From positions 124,001 to 188,000 of the forward strand of contig JAJTWR010000049.1 in NCBI GenBank assembly GCA_021613335.1: a stretch of 64,000 bases of DNA. The letters are read 5' to 3'. This stretch comes from Whitmania pigra (lineage: Eukaryota; Annelida; Clitellata; Hirudinida; Haemopidae). Made by a program: the position numbers and the translations under genes. Every line of letters begins with the position of its first letter. The first letter of the stretch is position 1. Below are positions 28,140-38,284 of the stretch, in pieces. The notes beneath the pieces were generated by a model. It had not been told where the DNA came from and did no database searches. It saw only the letters and a program-made list of their open reading frames with translations.

Positions 28140-30278
28140 CTAAATTTGACCCAAGGTTTTTATTTTCGCTTTCGGGTGAATTTCTCCTTGGCTCAGCACT
28201 ACCGTATTCGGTCGAAAACGCTCGACGATCGAGCGGACATAAGGACGGATGGCTGGGCTGGTGAGCAGGACCGGCGCTTCGCCCATCGAGGCGAAGCGTT
28301 CGAAGGCCTGGCGAACCGAGGAGATGAATTTTTGCAAATGCGACGGCGACATCGACAACTGCCGCTCATCGCCCTGCCCGACGATCGATTCGGCAAATGC
28401 CTGCTCCCATTCCGGCGACAAGGCGACGATCGGGATAAAGCCGCCTTCGGTGGTATTGGTTTCCGAGATCTGGCGGGACAGGCGCGCGCGCACATGCTCG
28501 GTGATCGGACCGATGGCGCGGGTATAGCCGGCGGCTTCCGAGATGGCTTCCAGAATGGTTGGCAGATCGCGGATCGAGATGCGTTCGGTGAGCAGATTTT
28601 GCAAGATGCGTTGCACGCCGCTGATAGCGATCAGACCGGGGACGACATCGGCAACCAGCTTTTGCTGATCCTTGTCGATTTCGTTCAGCAGCTTTTGCGT
28701 CTCAGCATAGGAGAGAAGGTCGGCCATATACTCCTTGACCACCTCGGTCAGATGGGTGGTGATGACGGTTGGCGGATCGACGACGGTATAGCCGCGAAAC
28801 AGCGCTTCCTCGCGGCTGGTGTCGGCAATCCACATCGCTGGCAAACCGAAGGTCGGCTCGGTGGTTGCTTCGCCAGGCAAGGAGATCGGCTCGCCGCGCG
28901 GGTCCATGACCAGCAGATTGTTGGGGCGCAGATCGCCGCGCCCTGCTTCGATTTCCTTTACCCGCAGCACATAGGTGTTGGCGGGCAGCTGCAAATTATC
29001 CTGGATACGAACCGCTGGCATGACGAAGCCGAGTTCGCCGGCCAATTGGCGGCGCAGGGCTTTGATCTGATCGGTCAGGCGTTGGCCTTTCGGGCTGTTG
29101 ATCAGCGACAGCAGCCCATAGCCGAGTTCAAGGCGAATCAGATCGATCTGCAAGGCGGTGGAAATCGGCTCTTCCGCTGCAACCGCGGCGCTGCCGGCGC
29201 TCGATGCCGCTCCAGTGCCGGCGCCGCTGGTGACGCCGCCGATAGAAACGGCATCGGGAACCTTGCGCTGGCGCGTGCCTTGCAGATAGGCAAGGCTGCC
29301 GGTCAGCGCCGCCAGCAGTAGAAAGGGCAGCAACGGCATCCCGGGCAGCAGCGATACCACCAGCATTGCCGCTGAGGTCAAAGCCAGACCACTTGGATAT
29401 TTGCCAAGCTGGCTGAACAGCGCCTTATCGGTCGAGGCCGAGCCGCCGACCTTGGTGACCAGCAAACCGGCGGCAGTGGAAATCACCAGGGCCGGGATTT
29501 GCGCCACCAGACCGTCGCCGACGGTCAGATAGGTATAGGTGCGGGTTGCCTCGGTAAAGGAGACGTTATGTTGTACGACACCGATGATGATGCCGCCGAT
29601 CACATTGATGGCGGTGATGATCAAACCGGCGACGGCATCGCCGCGCACGAACTTTGCCGCGCCGTCCATGGCGCCGAAGAAGATGCTTTCTTCTTCCAGC
29701 TCCTTGCGGCGGCGTTTGGCTTCCTCTTCGGTGATCAGGCCGGCGGACATATCGGCGTCGATGGCCATTTGCTTGCCGGGCATGGCATCCAGCGAGAAGC
29801 GGGCCGACACTTCGGCGATACGGCCGGATCCCTTGGTGATGACAACGAAATTGACCACGATCAGGATCAAAAACACAATCGTGCCGATAACGAAATTGCC
29901 GCTCATGATCAGCTTGCCAAAAGCTTGAATCACCTGACCGGCGGCATCGGTGCCGGTGTGGCCTTGAGCCAGAATGAGGCGGGTCGAAGCCAGGTTCAGC
30001 GACAAGCGCAACAATGTCGTGACCAGCAGAACCGTTGGAAATGAGCTGAAATCCAGCGGTTTGGTGATAAACAAGGTGGTCATCAGCACCAAAACCGAAC
30101 TGGCGAGCGACAAGGTCAAGGCGATATCGAGCAACCAGGGCGGTATCGGCATGATCAGCACGGTCAAAATCGTGACCACGGCGATCGCCAGATAGATTTC
30201 GCCTCGTTTCGACGCCCCTTTCAGTCCGCTGACGATCTGCGCTATGGGTCCTGGAGACTGGGCTGGAATGATTGCCAT
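28140..30278 (-). CDS. flhA: flagellar export gate protein FlhA
   Basis: FlhA is the nonameric export gate of the flagellar type III secretion system. The 712-residue product has about eight helices in the first 330 residues, with the FHIPEP-family signature between them (ITKGSGRIAEVSARFSLDAM and the following PGKQMAIDADMSAG). A long cytoplasmic docking domain binds export substrates and chaperones. The frame is intact, unlike many neighbours. It starts 14 bases after flbD and precedes flhF. Confidence 0.96.
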   Translation of the reverse strand: MAIIPAQSPGPIAQIVSGLKGASKRGEIYLAIAVVTILTVLIMPIPPWLLDIALTLSLASSVLVLMTTLFITKPLDFSSFPTVLLVTTLLRLSLNLASTRLILAQGHTGTDAAGQVIQAFGKLIMSGNFVIGTIVFLILIVVNFVVITKGSGRIAEVSARFSLDAMPGKQMAIDADMSAGLITEEEAKRRRKELEEESIFFGAMDGAAKFVRGDAVAGLIITAINVIGGIIIGVVQHNVSFTEATRTYTYLTVGDGLVAQIPALVISTAAGLLVTKVGGSASTDKALFSQLGKYPSGLALTSAAMLVVSLLPGMPLLPFLLLAALTGSLAYLQGTRQRKVPDAVSIGGVTSGAGTGAASSAGSAAVAAEEPISTALQIDLIRLELGYGLLSLINSPKGQRLTDQIKALRRQLAGELGFVMPAVRIQDNLQLPANTYVLRVKEIEAGRGDLRPNNLLVMDPRGEPISLPGEATTEPTFGLPAMWIADTSREEALFRGYTVVDPPTVITTHLTEVVKEYMADLLSYAETQKLLNEIDKDQQKLVADVVPGLIAISGVQRILQNLLTERISIRDLPTILEAISEAAGYTRAIGPITEHVRARLSRQISETNTTEGGFIPIVALSPEWEQAFAESIVGQGDERQLSMSPSHLQKFISSVRQAFERFASMGEAPVLLTSPAIRPYVRSIVERFRPNTVVLSQGEIHPKAKIKTLGQI

Positions 30279-30292
30279 GCCGATCGATCCGG

Positions 30293-31666
30293 TTAAACCA
30301 TCGCCCGGTCGCCTTCACCGGGCATGGGGACGGCTATGCCTTCCTCGGTATATTGCTTTAGCTTGTTGCGCAGCGTCCGGATCGAAATGCCCAGAATATT
30401 GGCGGCATGGGTGCGGTTGCCCAGGCAGTGATTGAGCGTGTCGAGAATGAGATCGCGTTCGACATCGGCAACCGTGCGACCGACCAGGCCGGTCAGCCGT
30501 CCGGTATCGGCTGAGCCTACAGCCGTTGGCGTTGTCATCGAACCCGCACCTTCCCCCTCGCCGGGCCGTGGCGGCGAGAGGAGAACATCCTCGGCGGTGA
30601 TTTCGCTGCCGCCGGCGATCAGCACCGCGCGGTGCATGGTATTTTCCAACTCGCGGATATTGCCGCGCCAGGGGTGACGGCGCATTTTCTCCAGAGCGTC
30701 GGCGCAAATCGGGCGATGATGCACGCCGTTGCTGTCGGCATATTTGCGCGCGAAAAAATCGGCGAGCGGCGCGATATCGCAAGGCCTCTCGCGCAAGGCC
30801 GGCAGGGCCAAGGCCACCACATTCAGCCGGTAGTACAGATCTTCTCGAAACGCACCGCGCCGAACCTCGGCTTCGAGGTCGCGATTCGAGGTGGCAAGCA
30901 ACCGGATATCGACCTTGACGGGTTGACTGCCGCCCACCCGGTCGATTTCGCGTTCCTGGATGGCGCGCAGCAGTTTGGCTTGCAGGCGCGGGTCCATTTC
31001 GCTGATTTCATCGAGCAGCAAGGTGCCGCCGCTGGCTTCCTCGAATTTGCCGATCCGCCGGGCGACAGCGCCGGTGAAGGCCCCTTTTTCATGGCCGAAC
31101 AATTCCGATTCCAGCAAATTTTCCGGAATGGCGGCGCAATTGACCGAAACGAATTGCCCGCCGGACCGTTTGCTTTTGCGGTGAATGTAACGGGCCAAAA
31201 CCTCTTTGCCGGTGCCGCTTTCACCGGTGATCAGCACCGAGGCGTCGGACGGCGCGATCTGATCGGCTAGTTTCAAAACCCGCGCCATGCCGGGGTCGGT
31301 GTGGACGATATTGTTTTGCTCTTCGGCGACTGATTGCAGGATCGCCGCGATCAGTTCTGGATTGGGCGGAAGAGGCAAATATTCCTTTGCGCCGGCCTTG
31401 ATCGCCTTGACGGCGGCCGAGGCGTCGGCGGCAACGCCGCAGGCAACCACCGGCACGGTGATCCGTTCGCTGCGCAAGGAGTCGACCAGCCGGGCGACAT
31501 CCTGTTTGACATCGATCATGACCAGATCCGCTCCTTGGCCCGAGCGCAAGGAAGCCAAGGCAAGGCCGATATCTGGCACATGGGCGACCTTGGCCCCGCG
31601 CGCCATGGCGATCTTACCGGCGGTGGTAATGTGGCCTTCCAGTAATCCGACGATCAGGAGACGCAT
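30293..31666 (-). CDS. flbD: sigma-54-dependent flagellar activator FlbD
   Basis: FlbD drives late flagellar genes with sigma-54. The 457-residue product has a receiver-like domain (1-115) that lacks the acidic pair at its N-terminus, as in Caulobacter FlbD. An AAA+ domain follows with Walker A GESGTGKE at 148-155, the sigma-54 contact GAFTGA at 195-200, and RIGKFEEASGGTLLLDE. A Fis-type helix-turn-helix closes it (THAANILGISIRTLRNKLKQ). ATG 31666 matches the Caulobacter start. It lies between fliN and flhA. The perfect sigma-54 promoter of flgG is a likely target. Confidence 0.94.
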   Translation of the reverse strand: MRLLIVGLLEGHITTAGKIAMARGAKVAHVPDIGLALASLRSGQGADLVMIDVKQDVARLVDSLRSERITVPVVACGVAADASAAVKAIKAGAKEYLPLPPNPELIAAILQSVAEEQNNIVHTDPGMARVLKLADQIAPSDASVLITGESGTGKEVLARYIHRKSKRSGGQFVSVNCAAIPENLLESELFGHEKGAFTGAVARRIGKFEEASGGTLLLDEISEMDPRLQAKLLRAIQEREIDRVGGSQPVKVDIRLLATSNRDLEAEVRRGAFREDLYYRLNVVALALPALRERPCDIAPLADFFARKYADSNGVHHRPICADALEKMRRHPWRGNIRELENTMHRAVLIAGGSEITAEDVLLSPPRPGEGEGAGSMTTPTAVGSADTGRLTGLVGRTVADVERDLILDTLNHCLGNRTHAANILGISIRTLRNKLKQYTEEGIAVPMPGEGDRAMV

Positions 31667-31730
31667 ACTGAAATACCCTTGATAAACCGCGTGATAACCG
31701 CTAGGGGCGGGGTTACGGCTGGAAGCCAAC

Positions 31731-32057
31731 TCAATTGGCGCGGTCGGATTTGATGATTTCCGTCATGGTCACGCCTAAACGTTCATCGACGATGACGACT
31801 TCGCCGCGGGCCACCAGGCGGTTATTGACATAGATGTCGATGGCTTCGCCGACTTTGCGATCCAGCTCAACCACCGCGCCGCGCCCAAGTTTCAGCAACT
31901 GGCTGACTTGCATGGTTGCGCGTCCCAACACCGCCGATATTTGAACCGGGATGTCGTAGACCGCGTTCATATCGCGAGGGGCTTTACCTTCGCTTTCTCG
32001 CGACTCCTCGAGGGCTTCCTCGAGGGCCGAGAGGTCCATCGTCTTTTTTTCAGCCAT
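31731..32057 (-). CDS. fliN: flagellar motor switch protein FliN
   Basis: FliN forms the lower C-ring with FliG and FliM and binds FliH. The 108-residue product has a charged N-terminal segment of about 30 residues, then the SpoA domain: YDIPVQISAVLGRATMQVSQ, LGRGAVVELDRKVGEAIDIY and VNNRLVARGEVVIVDERLGV. The C-terminus is complete. It starts 25 bases after fliH and precedes flbD. No fliM occurs in the window. Confidence 0.95.
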   Translation of the reverse strand: MAEKKTMDLSALEEALEESRESEGKAPRDMNAVYDIPVQISAVLGRATMQVSQLLKLGRGAVVELDRKVGEAIDIYVNNRLVARGEVVIVDERLGVTMTEIIKSDRAN

Positions 32058-32082
32058 CGTTCACTCCTCGGCTGTCATTGGT

Positions 32083-33428
32083 TTAGGCCGCGCTTCCCAA
32101 GGGGGGCGGGCCAAGAGCCTTCTCTGCCGATGAGGCAGGTTCTTCGAGACGGTCGACCGCTCGCTTGACAATATCGGTCAGTTCGGACCACGCGCGATGC
32201 GCCAGGCGCTCGGCGCCGCCATCGCCCCAATCGATCAGCGCATCGGCTGGTCCAAGACTGTCATCCGCGATCATGCTCAACCGGCCGCCAAAGCCAGACA
32301 GCAAGGCGATGTTTTCAATCCACTCGCGCATCGGTTCGATCAGATCGCTGTGGAGTTTTATAATGACGCGCGGTTGATCCAATGCCTTTTCAAGGCTGCT
32401 TTCGATCACGGATTCGATTTCCATGATGCCATGGCGCCGATTGAGTTCTGGCAGCATATGCTTGACCATGGCATAAGCCAGTCTGGCGGCTTCATGGGCC
32501 ATGCGCTGAACGGCGGCATCGCGGTCGTTGAGCAGGCCTGGCAGCGCGCCGGCGATCTGGTCGAGTGCGCGGGCTGTTCTGGCTTGCAACGATTCAGCCG
32601 CCGTTTGCTGGCCGCGGCTTCGCCTTCGGCATAGGCGGCAAGCGCGCGCGGCAGCCAATTCTTCCTCGCTGAAGGTTGGCGGCGGGGGTTCGGGCTCCGG
32701 TTCGGGTTCGGGTTCGGGTTCTGTTAGCGCAGCAACCGCTTCCTGCGCTGGCTCTTCCTCGATCTCTTCCTCGATCTGGGGCTCGACGATTGCAGGCGGC
32801 GGCGGTTCTGGCGGCGGCGGTTCTGGCGGCGGACGTCCGAAATCGTCAACGAACAGGAAACGCCTCACTCCAGGCTGTCCCGGTATTTCGATCTCGCTAT
32901 CGGGCGGCGGCGTGAAATAACGCGGCGGCGGCGGAACGTAGGGGACATCGAAAGAAGGCCGGAAGGGACGCTCTAAACCCGATGACGGGATATCGCCATA
33001 GGCCTGTTGTTCTTCGTGCGGGAAGGGGTCGGCTGAAAGTATCGCTGGCGCCTCGTCAATCGCAACCAGGCGCGACAGTTCGTCATCGACGTAGCTTTCT
33101 TCATTATGCAAGGGAGGGGCGATAAAGCCGTCCGCTTCGGCTTCGGCCTCGCCCTTCTCATTCCCCCCGTTTTCGTTACCATCGGGCGGCGGGGCATCGT
33201 CGAAATCGAAATCGTCGATATTGGCATCGCCATCGATGTTGGCGTTATCGGTTGCGGGCGGGGCGTCGAACGCCAGATCGTCGAAATCAACCGCATCGCC
33301 TGGCGCGCTGGCGCGCGCGGCTTCATCGTCATCGTCGGCGAGCAGCCGGCCAACTCATCGTCCAGCGCCGAAGGGGCCAGGGCGGCGGCGCCAAAATCGT
33401 CCGTTCGAGGATCGTTGGGGTCCGGCAT
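32083..33428 (-). CDS. fliH: FliH-like export regulator with long acidic, Pro-rich N-terminus, frame broken
   Basis: FliH links FliI to the C-ring. The C-terminal ~180 residues ([49 protein letters not shown]) fit FliH. The rest is unusual: Asp/Phe-rich runs, Pro-rich segments and an EPEP repeat, making about 449 residues, twice the usual size. Breaks: one C lost near 33346, and a pair of compensating changes (two bases near 32645, one near 32612) around AYAEGEAA. Position between fliG and fliN supports the call. Confidence 0.8.
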
Positions 33429-33438
33429 GATATCCCGC

Positions 33439-34451
33439 CTAATAGATGAGCTCGTCGCCGCCCTTGTCGGCGATGACGATTTCACCGCGCGCCGCCAGAT
33501 CCTTGGCATCTGCACCATATACATCTGAGCGTCGTCAACGTCGCGCAAGCGCACCGGTCCCATCGAGGCCATATCCTCGCGCAGCAGCTTGGCGGCGCGT
33601 TCCGACATATTGTTGAAGAAGAGATCGCGCAACGGCTCCGATGCGCCCTTCAAGGCGATCGACATACGGTCTTTTTCGGTTGCGCGCAGCAAGGTCTGAA
33701 CGCCCGTGGAATCCAGCCGGGACAAATCCTCGAAGGTGAACATCAAAGCCTTGATCCGCTCGGCGGCATCCTTATTGCGTTCTTCCAGCGCGGTCATGAA
33801 GCGCTGTTCGGTGGTACGGTCGAGCGCATTGAAGATATCGGCCATCATTTCATGGGCGTCGCGCCGATTGGTGCGGGCAAGGTTGCTCATGAATTCCGTC
33901 CGCAAGGTTTTTTCAACGTCGTTCAACACCTCTTTTTGCACGGCCTCCATGCGCAGCATCCGCATGATGACCTCCATGGCGAAGCTCTCGGGCAGAAGGG
34001 AGAGCACGCGAGCGCCATGTTCGGCCTTGATCTTCGACAAGACCACGGCAACGGTTTGCGGATATTCGTTTTTCAGATAATTGGCCAGAACCTGCTCGTT
34101 GACATTGCCAAGCTTGTCCCACATGGTGCGACCGGCCGGGCCGCGGATTTCCTCCATGATCGATTCGACGCGGTCCTTGTCCAGCACCTTGGTTAACAAG
34201 CGTTCGGTGCTCTCGAAGCTGCCGATCAGCGAACCGGTCTGGCTGAACTGCTCGGCAAATTCCACAAACAGCCGTTCGACCAAATTCGCTGAGACCGTGC
34301 CGAGATTGGCCATGGTCTGGGAGATTTCCTTGATCTCCTCGTCATCCATCAATTCGAACAGGCGCGCGGCATGTTCTTCGCCCAGGGCGAGCATCAGGAT
34401 GGCAGCTTTTTCCGGGCCGGTAAGCGACCGGTAATCCTCACGAACGCGCAT
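33439..34451 (-). CDS. fliG: flagellar motor switch protein FliG, frame broken near its end
   Basis: FliG is the torque-generating rotor protein. It begins [20 protein letters not shown], has the [14 protein letters not shown] segment, the central [17 protein letters not shown], and the C-terminal torque helix area ([20 protein letters not shown]). One G is missing near 33507 (ATGCC for ATGGCC), so the raw frame runs on into fliH. With that base the end reads [11 protein letters not shown] and stops at 33439, giving 337 residues, the normal size. Confidence 0.92.
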
Positions 34452-34483
34452 GTTGCCACATGATCCCTAAACTAGGCCGGTTC

Positions 34484-36134
34484 TCACGATTCCTGGTAGA
34501 GCCAGGTGCGGATGATCGCCACGACATCTTCTGGATGTTTTTCAACAATTTCACCGATTTTACGCAAGCTTGACGCCTTTACCCGTCCTTCGATGCGATT
34601 GAGATCGATCATTTCGTCGATCGAATCCGAAATCTCAACCGATGGCGCTACGGCGAGAGCGCCGCTCGGACTGGTTACGAGGGCGCCGGGCGCCGACAGC
34701 AAAGCCGCGCCAGCGCTTCCCGAGGCCGCCGTTGGCACGGCGTCGAACAGGCGGGTCAGCAGCGGGCGCACCACCAGCAGCAAAACACCAGCAGGCCAAC
34801 CGCTCCTAGAACGAGAATTTCGCGATCTTGATGAATTCCTGCCGGTCGAGGCCCAGCAGTTTCGGGGTTGGCGGCAATTCGTCTTCCAGGGTGGCAAACT
34901 GCATATTCACCACCTCGACCTGGTCGCCGCGTTGACCGTCGTAACCGATCGTCGAGCGCACCAGCGCTTCGATCTGCTCCAACTCGCGCTGGCTGCGCGG
35001 ATTATACTGCCTTACGCCGTCATTGTTATAGGTGTAGGTTCCATCGACCAGCACGGCAACCGACACGCGTTTGATGCCGCCCGGCTCGCGCACTGCGTTG
35101 CGCACGATGCGGCTGATTTCGTAATTACGGGTTTCCTCGTTGCGCGCACTCCGGCTCTGACTGCTCAAGCCGCCGGTTGACGACGCCGATCCCTGCGGCA
35201 GATTATTGGCGATCGTCACCGACGGATTACCGTCGTTTTCCATCTGCTCCGAGGTGTCGTTGATCGTTTGTTCCGAGCGTAATACCTGCTGGTCGGGATT
35301 GTAGGTTTCCTGATTTTCCACCACCCGGTCATAATCGATCTGGGCGGTTACTTCCGCGCGCGCCTTGCCAAAACCAAGCGAGCGCTCAAGCAGCAGTTCA
35401 ACTTGCTGGCTTAAGCGGCGTTCATAGCCGATGCGGAATTCCTCGCCGGCCACCAGCATTGCCGGGCCGGTCAAACCGTCCGCCGACAGACCGCGGGCCA
35501 GCAAGGTTCCTCGTTCGTCGACGATTGAAATGCGTTCCGGTTTCAATTCCGGAACGGAGCTTGCCACCAAATGTTGAATGGCGAGAATCTGCGGCCGCTC
35601 CAGCCGCTGCGGGGTCGCCATGCGCAGCAAAACCGAGGCCGATGGCGGGCGTTTCTCCCGGCTGAACAATTCCCGCTGCGGTAACACCAGATGGACGCGG
35701 GCCGATTTCACATTCTCGATGGCGGTCAAGGTGCGTTCCAGCTCGCCTTCCAGCGCGCGGATCTGATTGACGTTCTGCACAAAGCTGGAGGTTGCCAGGC
35801 CCTGGCCTTGATCGAAGATCTCATAACCGACCGTGCCGCCCTTGGGCAGGCCCTCGCCGGCAAGCGCGATGCGAATTTTGGCTACCTGGTCGGCGGGCAC
35901 GAAAACTTGCGTTCCGTCGCCGCGCAGTTCGTATTTCACCCCGGTTTGATCCAGGCGCTGGCTGATTTGGGCGGCATCGGCGGTTTTCAACTCGCTGTAG
36001 AGCAAAGCCATATCCGGGCCGCCGCCGCGTGTGAGGGCAAAAACGCCGAGGCCGACCAAGACCAGAACCGCCCCGCCGATGGCAGCAAGCTGGATCGGTC
36101 CGAAATTGCGGAACTGCTGAAGAATGGCGTTCAC
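34484..36134 (-). CDS. fliF: flagellar MS-ring protein FliF, frame broken twice
   Basis: FliF builds the MS-ring in the inner membrane. It has an N-terminal helix (IQLAAIGGAVLVLVGLGVFA), the YscJ-like block with ALAGEGLPKGGTVGYE and SSFVQNVNQIRALEGELERT, and ARVHLVLPQRELFSRE. Two one-base losses near 34820 (G of GCGGAAA) and in a T-run at 34782-34785 interrupt the second helix. The end (RIEGRVKASSLRKIGEI, the FliG-binding tail) is in a third frame. Repaired length is 550 residues, normal. It heads the long flagellar operon. Confidence 0.92.
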
Positions 36135-36464
36135 GATCCGACCTCAGGCCTGTAAGTGCGAGGGGTTGAAACTCCACCCCCTCAACCTTAAATATGACGT
36201 TCGCCAAAACTGGTCAACAAATGCTTAACCCAAAGGAATTATTCCTTATCGAGAGCGTGTTAGGCAACGGGGTAAATCTGTCAATTGAGCTTTTTTTCGA
36301 TTGGGGAAACAATAGCGATGCAAACGTCACCTTTACCCTCCATAGGACCAGCATATATCTCTTATACACCATACGATCAAAAGCCGAATGGGTGGGGCAA
36401 ATCTTTCAAGGGTTTTATTCTTTCGATGCCGCATGGCGCAAGCGGGCTGAAATCAGCCAGCCGG
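36135..36464 (-). promoter_or_regulatory. fliF upstream region with CtrA-like box
   Basis: This 330-base AT-rich region lies between fliF and the end of sciP. TTAA-N7-TTGA on the minus strand (36214-36228) matches seven of eight positions of the CtrA box, 80 bases before fliF. TTGACA (36279-36284 by reading the complement) lies further up without a good -10. Caulobacter fliF is CtrA-activated, so the arrangement fits. A plus-strand frame of 83 codons here looks like chance. Confidence 0.5.
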
Positions 36465-36782
36465 TCAGTCCTTGGAGGAGGGAGGATCGGTCTTGTCGCG
36501 GTATTCCTGCAAGCGGGTTGCGCGCAGTCCGCGCAGACCGTGATGATCGATCAACCGCTGCCAGGATGAAAATTCATCCACCGACAGATGGTAGCGGCGG
36601 CAAGCCTCGTCCAAGCTGATCAAACCCAGGCGAACGCCGGCAACGACCTCAGCCTTGCGCCGGATGACCCATCGCTTGGTGTCAGCCGGGGGCAGGTCGT
36701 TGACGGTCATCGCCTCACCCTTGGCGGTGGCCGATGGCTGGATATCGCCGTTGGTTTTATCGATGGACAATTCGCTTCCCAT
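36465..36782 (-). CDS. sciP: CtrA inhibitor SciP (DUF1153)
   Basis: SciP binds CtrA or its promoters and blocks CtrA-activated transcription in early cell cycle. The 105-residue product has the DUF1153 core: VNDLPPADTKRWVIRRKAEV, then LGLISLDEACRRYHLSVDEF, and SWQRLIDHHGLRGLRATRLQ. The first ~25 residues are a variable extension. A TTAA-N7-TAAA site lies 47 bases upstream; in Caulobacter sciP is itself activated by CtrA. It stands alone between rarA and the fliF operon. Confidence 0.92.
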   Translation of the reverse strand: MGSELSIDKTNGDIQPSATAKGEAMTVNDLPPADTKRWVIRRKAEVVAGVRLGLISLDEACRRYHLSVDEFSSWQRLIDHHGLRGLRATRLQEYRDKTDPPSSKD

Positions 36783-36828
36783 GATCCCGTTACCGCACCT
36801 CTTGCCGGTAATTCTGGGAGGATGAAGT

Positions 36829-36843
36829 TTTACAAAAAGTTAA
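36829..36843 (-). promoter_or_regulatory. possible CtrA half-conserved box upstream of sciP
   Basis: The minus strand reads TTAA, seven bases, TAAA: six of eight CtrA-box positions. It is weaker than the sites before fliF and ctrA. Confidence 0.3.
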
Positions 36844-36913
36844 TAAGAACGCCGCCGCGCACCCGCGCGGCCGGCTATCCTGGTTGTTTGATGAGGCCAG
36901 GAACATGGCGGCT

Positions 36914-38284
36914 TCACAAATCCTGCGCTTTCGCCTGCCGCTCCCCATGAGGCGGCGCTTCCTGTTCCTGGCCGCCCGCCGCCGCGCGAAGACGCGCCCA
37001 ATAGTCCAGACGCTTGCGGATATCGCGCTCGAACCCGCGTTCGGGCGGATCGTAGAACACTGCCCGCGCCATGCCGTCGGGAAAATAATTCTGCCCCGAA
37101 AAAGCGCCGGCCTGATCGTGGTCATAGCGATAACCGGCGCCATAGCCCAGATCCTTCATCAAGCGGGTTGGCGCATTGAGAATATGCGCCGGCGGCATCA
37201 GCGAGCCGGTGGCGCGAGCGCTTTTGGCCGCGGCTTTGAAGGCTACATAATTGGCGTTCGATTTTGGCGCGGTCGCCAGATACAAGACCGCTTGCGACAA
37301 AGCCAGCTCGCCTTCCGGGCTGCCAAGCCGATCGTAAGCATCCCATGCCGCCTGAGCGATGAGCAGCGCTTGCGGATCGGCAAGGCCAATATCCTCAACC
37401 GCGAAACGAACCAACCGGCGCGCGACATAAAGCGGATCGTCGCCGCCGATCATCATGCGCTGAAACCAATAAAGCGCGGCATCCGCGTCCGAGCCGCGCA
37501 AGCTTTTATGCAAGGCCGAAATCAGGTTGTAATGTTCCTCGCGATCCTTATCATAAACGGGCGCCCGCTTTTGAACGCTCGCTAGAACCCCGGCTTCATC
37601 CAAGGGCGCTTCCGGTTTGAGCGCGAACAAGGCTTGCGCCAGATTCAGCGCATAACGGCCATCGCCATCGGCCAATGCCGTCACCAGCTGCCGCGCCGCC
37701 GGGGTCAAGGGCAGATCCTGCCCAGCGGCCGCTTCCGCTCGCGCCAGCAACTGCCGCAGCGCCGCCTCATCCAACCGTTTCAGCACAAAGACTTGCGCGC
37801 GCGACAGCAAGGCGGCGTTCAACTCAAAAGACGGATTCTCTGTCGTCGCGCCAACCAGCGTGACCGTGCCATCCTCGACATAAGGCAAAAAGCCATCCTG
37901 CTGCGCTCGGTTGAACCGGTGAATCTCATCGACGAACAGCAAGGTTCCGCGACCGGCTTGCCGACGCTGGCGGGCGGCCTCGAACAATTTACGCAATTCG
38001 CCAACGCCGGTAAACACCGCAGAGATCGGCTCGAATGCCAAGGTCTGCCCTTCGGCAAGCAGACGGGCGATGGTGGTTTTGCCGCAACCAGGCGGCCCCC
38101 ATAACACCATCGACTGCAAGCGCCCGGACGCCATCATGCGACCGATGGCGCCGTCTGGCCCCAGCAGATGTTGCTGACCGACGACATCGACAAGTTTTTC
38201 CGGTCGCAACCGGTCGGCAAGCGGGCGATGATCGTCGCCCGCTTTGTCTGCCCCCGCCTTGTCGAACAAGGAAGGCCCGGCCAT
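36914..38284 (-). CDS. rarA: replication-associated recombination ATPase RarA (MgsA)
   Basis: RarA is a clamp-loader-like AAA+ ATPase that acts at stalled replication forks. The 456-residue product has a PIP-like start (MAGPSLFD), Walker A GPPGCGKT at residues 63-70, Walker B LLFVDEIHRFNRAQQDGFLP, sensor 1 GATTENPSFELNAALLSR, and the C-terminal tetramerisation domain (ALYWFQRMMIGGDDPLYVARR, then GYRYDHDQAGAFSGQNYFP). Its ATG overlaps the htrA stop by one base (TGATG), so the two genes are coupled. Confidence 0.94.
   Translation of the reverse strand: MAGPSLFDKAGADKAGDDHRPLADRLRPEKLVDVVGQQHLLGPDGAIGRMMASGRLQSMVLWGPPGCGKTTIARLLAEGQTLAFEPISAVFTGVGELRKLFEAARQRRQAGRGTLLFVDEIHRFNRAQQDGFLPYVEDGTVTLVGATTENPSFELNAALLSRAQVFVLKRLDEAALRQLLARAEAAAGQDLPLTPAARQLVTALADGDGRYALNLAQALFALKPEAPLDEAGVLASVQKRAPVYDKDREEHYNLISALHKSLRGSDADAALYWFQRMMIGGDDPLYVARRLVRFAVEDIGLADPQALLIAQAAWDAYDRLGSPEGELALSQAVLYLATAPKSNANYVAFKAAAKSARATGSLMPPAHILNAPTRLMKDLGYGAGYRYDHDQAGAFSGQNYFPDGMARAVFYDPPERGFERDIRKRLDYWARLRAAAGGQEQEAPPHGERQAKAQDL

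Noticed and set aside
36318..36569. Small plus-strand frame of 83 codons upstream of fliF
   Set aside because: It overlaps the end of sciP, has no clear ribosome site and no recognisable domain.
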